Shown here in pieces: positions 61,590-64,000 of a DNA stretch of 64,000 nt (positions within the stretch are counted from its first letter, which is position 1; each line of letters starts with the position of its first letter). This stretch comes from Xenophilus sp. E41 (GTDB lineage: Bacteria; Pseudomonadota; Gammaproteobacteria; Burkholderiales; Burkholderiaceae_C): contig NZ_QPIB01000001.1 of the NCBI RefSeq assembly GCF_003671765.1, positions 248,001 through 312,000 of the forward strand, in the 5' to 3' direction. A program made the translations under genes and the position numbers. Under the pieces are notes generated by a model, which was given only the letters and a program-made list of their open reading frames with translations, was not told the origin of the DNA and ran no database searches.

Positions 61590-62144
61590 GTGACGCCGAC
61601 GAATTCAGAAGACGTATCGAAGACCTGGCTGGCCGAGGAGGCCGAAGTCATGGCCCGGCTCGACGCCGGCCCGGGCCCTGGGCTCGCCCGGCCCGACCAG
61701 ATCGCCGGCAAGACCGGCCTGCAGGTCATGGAAGGCATGCTGCGCGGCGAACTGCCCTATGCCGAGATCGCGAAGACGCTGGACTTCACCATCGTCGAGG
61801 TCGGACCGGGCAAGGCGGTTTTCCAGGGCACGCCCCTGCAGCGCCACCTCAACCCGCTGGGCACCGTGCACGGCGGCTGGTTCGCCACCCTGCTCGACTC
61901 GGCGCTGGGCTGCGCCGTCCACACCATGATGCCGCCGGGCCGCGGCTACACCACGGCCGAGCTGGGCGTGAACCTCGTCAAGGCCATCACGCCCAAGGTG
62001 CCGCGTGTGCGCGCGGAGGGCCGCGTGATCCACTGCGGCCGGCAGCTCGCGACGGCCGAGGCCCGACTGGTGGGCCCCGACGGCACGCTGTACGCCCACG
62101 CGACCACCACCTGCCTGGTCTTCGACCTGCCCGCGAAGCGCTGA
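61590..62144 (+). CDS. PaaI-family hotdog thioesterase
   Basis: A 184-residue thioesterase. GTG start at 61590 with GAGAGAGG upstream. The hotdog signature is LGTVHGGWFATLLDSALG, with HGG and the catalytic Asp, and the central helix follows. It would hydrolyse acyl- or aryl-CoA. Divergent from marR. Confidence 0.88.
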   Translation: MTPTNSEDVSKTWLAEEAEVMARLDAGPGPGLARPDQIAGKTGLQVMEGMLRGELPYAEIAKTLDFTIVEVGPGKAVFQGTPLQRHLNPLGTVHGGWFATLLDSALGCAVHTMMPPGRGYTTAELGVNLVKAITPKVPRVRAEGRVIHCGRQLATAEARLVGPDGTLYAHATTTCLVFDLPAKR

Positions 62145-62204
62145 GGGCGCAGCTTCAACCCCACGGCGCCCGGGTTTTCGGCGTGGAAAGACTCTTTTGT
62201 CGTT

Positions 62205-62223
62205 GACAATGATTCTCAACCAG
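62205..62223 (+). promoter_or_regulatory. Fur box upstream of the iron importer
   Basis: GACAATGATTCTCAACCAG matches about 13 of 19 positions of the Fur consensus. It lies 62 bp before the iron-binding protein gene, where Fur-Fe(II) would repress. Confidence 0.75.
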
Positions 62224-62284
62224 CAGACGCTGGGCCGGCGCCCGCCGGCACAAGAGATCCCCATAGACGTCCGGAGGAGTTTCC

Positions 62285-63331
62285 ATGTCCTTGTTGTCCC
62301 GTCCGCGCCGGAAGGCGTGCGCCTTCGCCCTTGCAGCCGCCGGCCTGGTGGCTGCGGCCCTGCCCGCCCATGCGCAGGGCGAACTCACGCTCTACACCAC
62401 CCGCGAGCCGGGCCTGATCCAGCCGCTGATCGCGGCCTTCAGCGCGCAGACGCAGATCAAGGTGAACACCGTGTTCGTGAAGGACGGGCTGCTCGAGCGC
62501 GTCAAGGCCGAGGGCGCCCGCTCGCCCGCGGACGTGCTGATGACGGTGGACGTGGGCAACCTGCTCGACCTCGTCGAGGGCGGCGTGACGCAGCCGGTGA
62601 AGTCGGCGGCGCTCGAATCGGCGATCCCCGCCAACCTGCGCGGCGCCGATGGCCAGTGGTTCTCGCTGTCGATGCGCGCGCGCGTGCTGTACGCCGACAA
62701 GAACCTCAAGCTCACGAACATCCGCTACGAGGACCTGGCCGACCCGAAGTACAAGGGCAAGGTCTGCATCCGCGCCGGCCAGCACCCCTACAACACGGCC
62801 CTCGTGGCGGCGCTGATCGCGCATGACGGCGAAGCGCAGGCCGAGCAATGGCTGCGCGGCGTGAAGAACAACCTGGCGCGCAAGGCCACCGGCGGCGACC
62901 GCGACGTGGCGCGCGACATCCTCGGCGGCATCTGCGACGTGGGGCTGGCCAACTCCTACTACGTGGGCCAGATGAAGGGCTCCAAGGAAGGCAGCGACGC
63001 GCGCAAGTGGGGCGACGCGATCAAGGTGGTCCGTCCGACCTTCGCCAAGGGCGGGGGCACCCACGTCAACATCAGCGGCGCGTCCGTCGCCAAGAGCGCG
63101 CCGAACCGCGACAACGCGGTCAAGCTGCTCGAGTTCCTGGTGTCGGAGCCGGCGCAACAGCTCTATGCCCAGGCCAACTACGAGTACCCGGTGCGCAAGG
63201 GCGTGGCGCTCGACCCGATCATCGGCCAGACCATCGGCGAGCTGAAGGTCGATCCGCTGCCGCTCGTCGAGATCGCCAAGTACCGCAAGCAGGCCAGCGC
63301 GCTGGTCGACAAAGTCGGCTTCGATAGGTAG
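62285..63331 (+). CDS. Ferric iron ABC transporter substrate-binding protein (FbpA-like)
   Basis: A 348-residue periplasmic receptor. Signal ending ALPAHAQG; mature ELTLYTTREPGLIQPLIAAFSAQTQIKVNTVFVKDGLLERVKAEG. Later GLANSYYVGQMKGS carries the paired Tyr that bind ferric iron in FbpA. GGAGGAG lies before ATG 62285. Regulated by the Fur box. Confidence 0.92.
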   Translation: MSLLSRPRRKACAFALAAAGLVAAALPAHAQGELTLYTTREPGLIQPLIAAFSAQTQIKVNTVFVKDGLLERVKAEGARSPADVLMTVDVGNLLDLVEGGVTQPVKSAALESAIPANLRGADGQWFSLSMRARVLYADKNLKLTNIRYEDLADPKYKGKVCIRAGQHPYNTALVAALIAHDGEAQAEQWLRGVKNNLARKATGGDRDVARDILGGICDVGLANSYYVGQMKGSKEGSDARKWGDAIKVVRPTFAKGGGTHVNISGASVAKSAPNRDNAVKLLEFLVSEPAQQLYAQANYEYPVRKGVALDPIIGQTIGELKVDPLPLVEIAKYRKQASALVDKVGFDR

Positions 63332-63342
63332 GGGCTTCAAAC

Positions 63343-63365
63343 GCCGAGCCGCTTCGCGGCTTGGC
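63343..63365. other. Intergenic hairpin between receptor and permease
   Basis: A 10-bp stem with one G-T pair and a 3-nt loop and no T-run. In receptor-permease gaps such stems often protect the upstream message and lower permease expression. Confidence 0.6.
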
Positions 63366-63385
63366 TTCCGCTCCGCGATGACCTG

Positions 63386-64000
63386 ATGTGGATCGCTCGC
63401 AGGCCGAGCCTGCGCAACGTGGGCCCGCTGTGGCAGGCCAGCGCCATCCTGGTGGCGCTGGGCGTGCTCGCGCCCGTGCTCTCGCTGGCCTGGCTGGCGG
63501 CGGGTGCCGACCTCTCGCACTGGGCGCATCTCGCGCAGCACGTGCTGCCGCAGGCGGCCCTCAACACCGCCCTGCTGCTGGCCGGCGTCGGCACCCTGGT
63601 GCTGCTGATCGGCACCGGCTGTGCGTGGCTGGTGTCGAGCTGCGACTTCCCCGGCCGGCGCGTGCTGAACTGGGCGCTGCTGCTGCCGCTGGCCATGCCG
63701 ACCTACATCGTGGCCTTCGCCTACCTCGACCTGCTGCACCCCATCGGCCCGGTGCAGACCGCGCTGCGCTGGGTGCTGGGCTACGACAGCCCGCGCGAGT
63801 TCCGCCTGCCCGACCTGCGATCGATGGGCGGCGCGGTGTGCGTGCTCGGCGTCGTGCTCTACCCCTACGTCTACCTCACGGCGCGCGCCATGTTCATGAC
63901 GCAGCCCGCGCACCTGCTGGAGGCGGCGCGTTCGCTCGGCGAGGGCCGCTGGGGCGCCTTCCGCCGCGTGGCGCTGCCGCTGGCGCGGCCGGCGCTGGCG
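63386..64000 (+). CDS. Ferric iron ABC transporter permease (3' partial)
   Basis: Open from ATG 63386 to the window edge (205 codons seen). N-terminal MWIARRPSLRNVGPLWQAS then TM segments (AILVALGVLAPVLSLAWLAAG; ALNTALLLAGVGTLVLLIGTG; LLLPLAMPTYIVAFAYLDLL) and the EAARSLGEGRWGAFRRVALPLARPALA loop, the EAA motif that docks the ATPase. Fits the two-domain FbpB permease. The frame continues outside the window. Confidence 0.9.
   Translation, partial: MWIARRPSLRNVGPLWQASAILVALGVLAPVLSLAWLAAGADLSHWAHLAQHVLPQAALNTALLLAGVGTLVLLIGTGCAWLVSSCDFPGRRVLNWALLLPLAMPTYIVAFAYLDLLHPIGPVQTALRWVLGYDSPREFRLPDLRSMGGAVCVLGVVLYPYVYLTARAMFMTQPAHLLEAARSLGEGRWGAFRRVALPLARPALA

Overview
The window is high-GC DNA with short intergenic gaps and many ATGA-type start/stop overlaps. 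It carries orphan Bug-family (tripartite tricarboxylate) receptors, TRAP and TAXI receptors, LysR/GntR regulators next to divergent catabolic operons, and a dispersed 41-bp double-hairpin repeat. This combination points to a betaproteobacterium of the Comamonadaceae, most like Variovorax. That assignment is inference from gene content; no rRNA or marker phylogeny is available here. I see no insertion sequence, prophage, tRNA, rRNA or CRISPR array. The window looks like ordinary chromosome rich in catabolic and transport genes, cut inside a gene at each end.

Layout. 1-4.3 kb: end of an amino-acid ABC ATPase, a glycine-rich repetitive lipoprotein, a DUF1439 protein, a lipoprotein glycerophosphodiesterase and a small unknown. 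4.35-8.8 kb: a minus-strand operon for a Rieske ring-hydroxylating oxygenase (alpha, beta, ferredoxin) with an embedded PchB/chorismate-mutase-like gene and a Bug receptor, divergent from a NahR-like LysR regulator; this suggests salicylate-type aromatic metabolism. 8.8-19.5 kb: a GntR/FCD regulator divergent from a nine-gene operon encoding a DHDPS-family lyase/aldolase, a Bug receptor, a divergent DhaK/DhaL kinase pair, a complete Liv-type ABC importer whose LivM and LivG are fused, and a GlcD-like FAD oxidoreductase. The substrate is unknown, and this is the most promising uncharacterised pathway here.

19.5-29 kb: metal handling. A CadR/PbrR-like MerR regulator with a clear operator controls a Cd/Zn/Pb P-type ATPase. 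A methyltransferase, an OsmC protein and an AraC regulator follow. Then comes a copper cluster: His-rich exported protein, TolC-family lipoprotein, multicopper oxidase, DUF411 protein and CusF-like protein. 29-42 kb: exported phosphoesterase, di-heme peroxidase, D-amino-acid dehydrogenase, P1 peptidase with a TAXI protein, a LysR regulator, a PQQ-type sugar dehydrogenase, EttA and a RHH/PIN toxin-antitoxin pair. 42-47.7 kb: RhlE-type RNA helicase, a frameshifted DUF305 gene, a TPP enzyme and an EEP-family hydrolase.

47.7-57 kb: a sugar-acid locus. A minus-strand operon (34-codon leader ORF, GntR/FCD regulator, TRAP DctQ-DctM-DctP, enolase-superfamily dehydratase) lies divergent from a plus-strand operon (IlvD/Edd dehydratase, DgoK-like kinase, DgoA-like aldolase, class II aldolase). 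Together they would import, dehydrate, phosphorylate and cleave an aldonate to pyruvate and a triose phosphate. 57-64 kb: small exported protein, SDR, MATE and MFS transporters, MarR regulator divergent from a PaaI thioesterase, and the start of a Fur-box-preceded ferric iron ABC importer cut by the window end.
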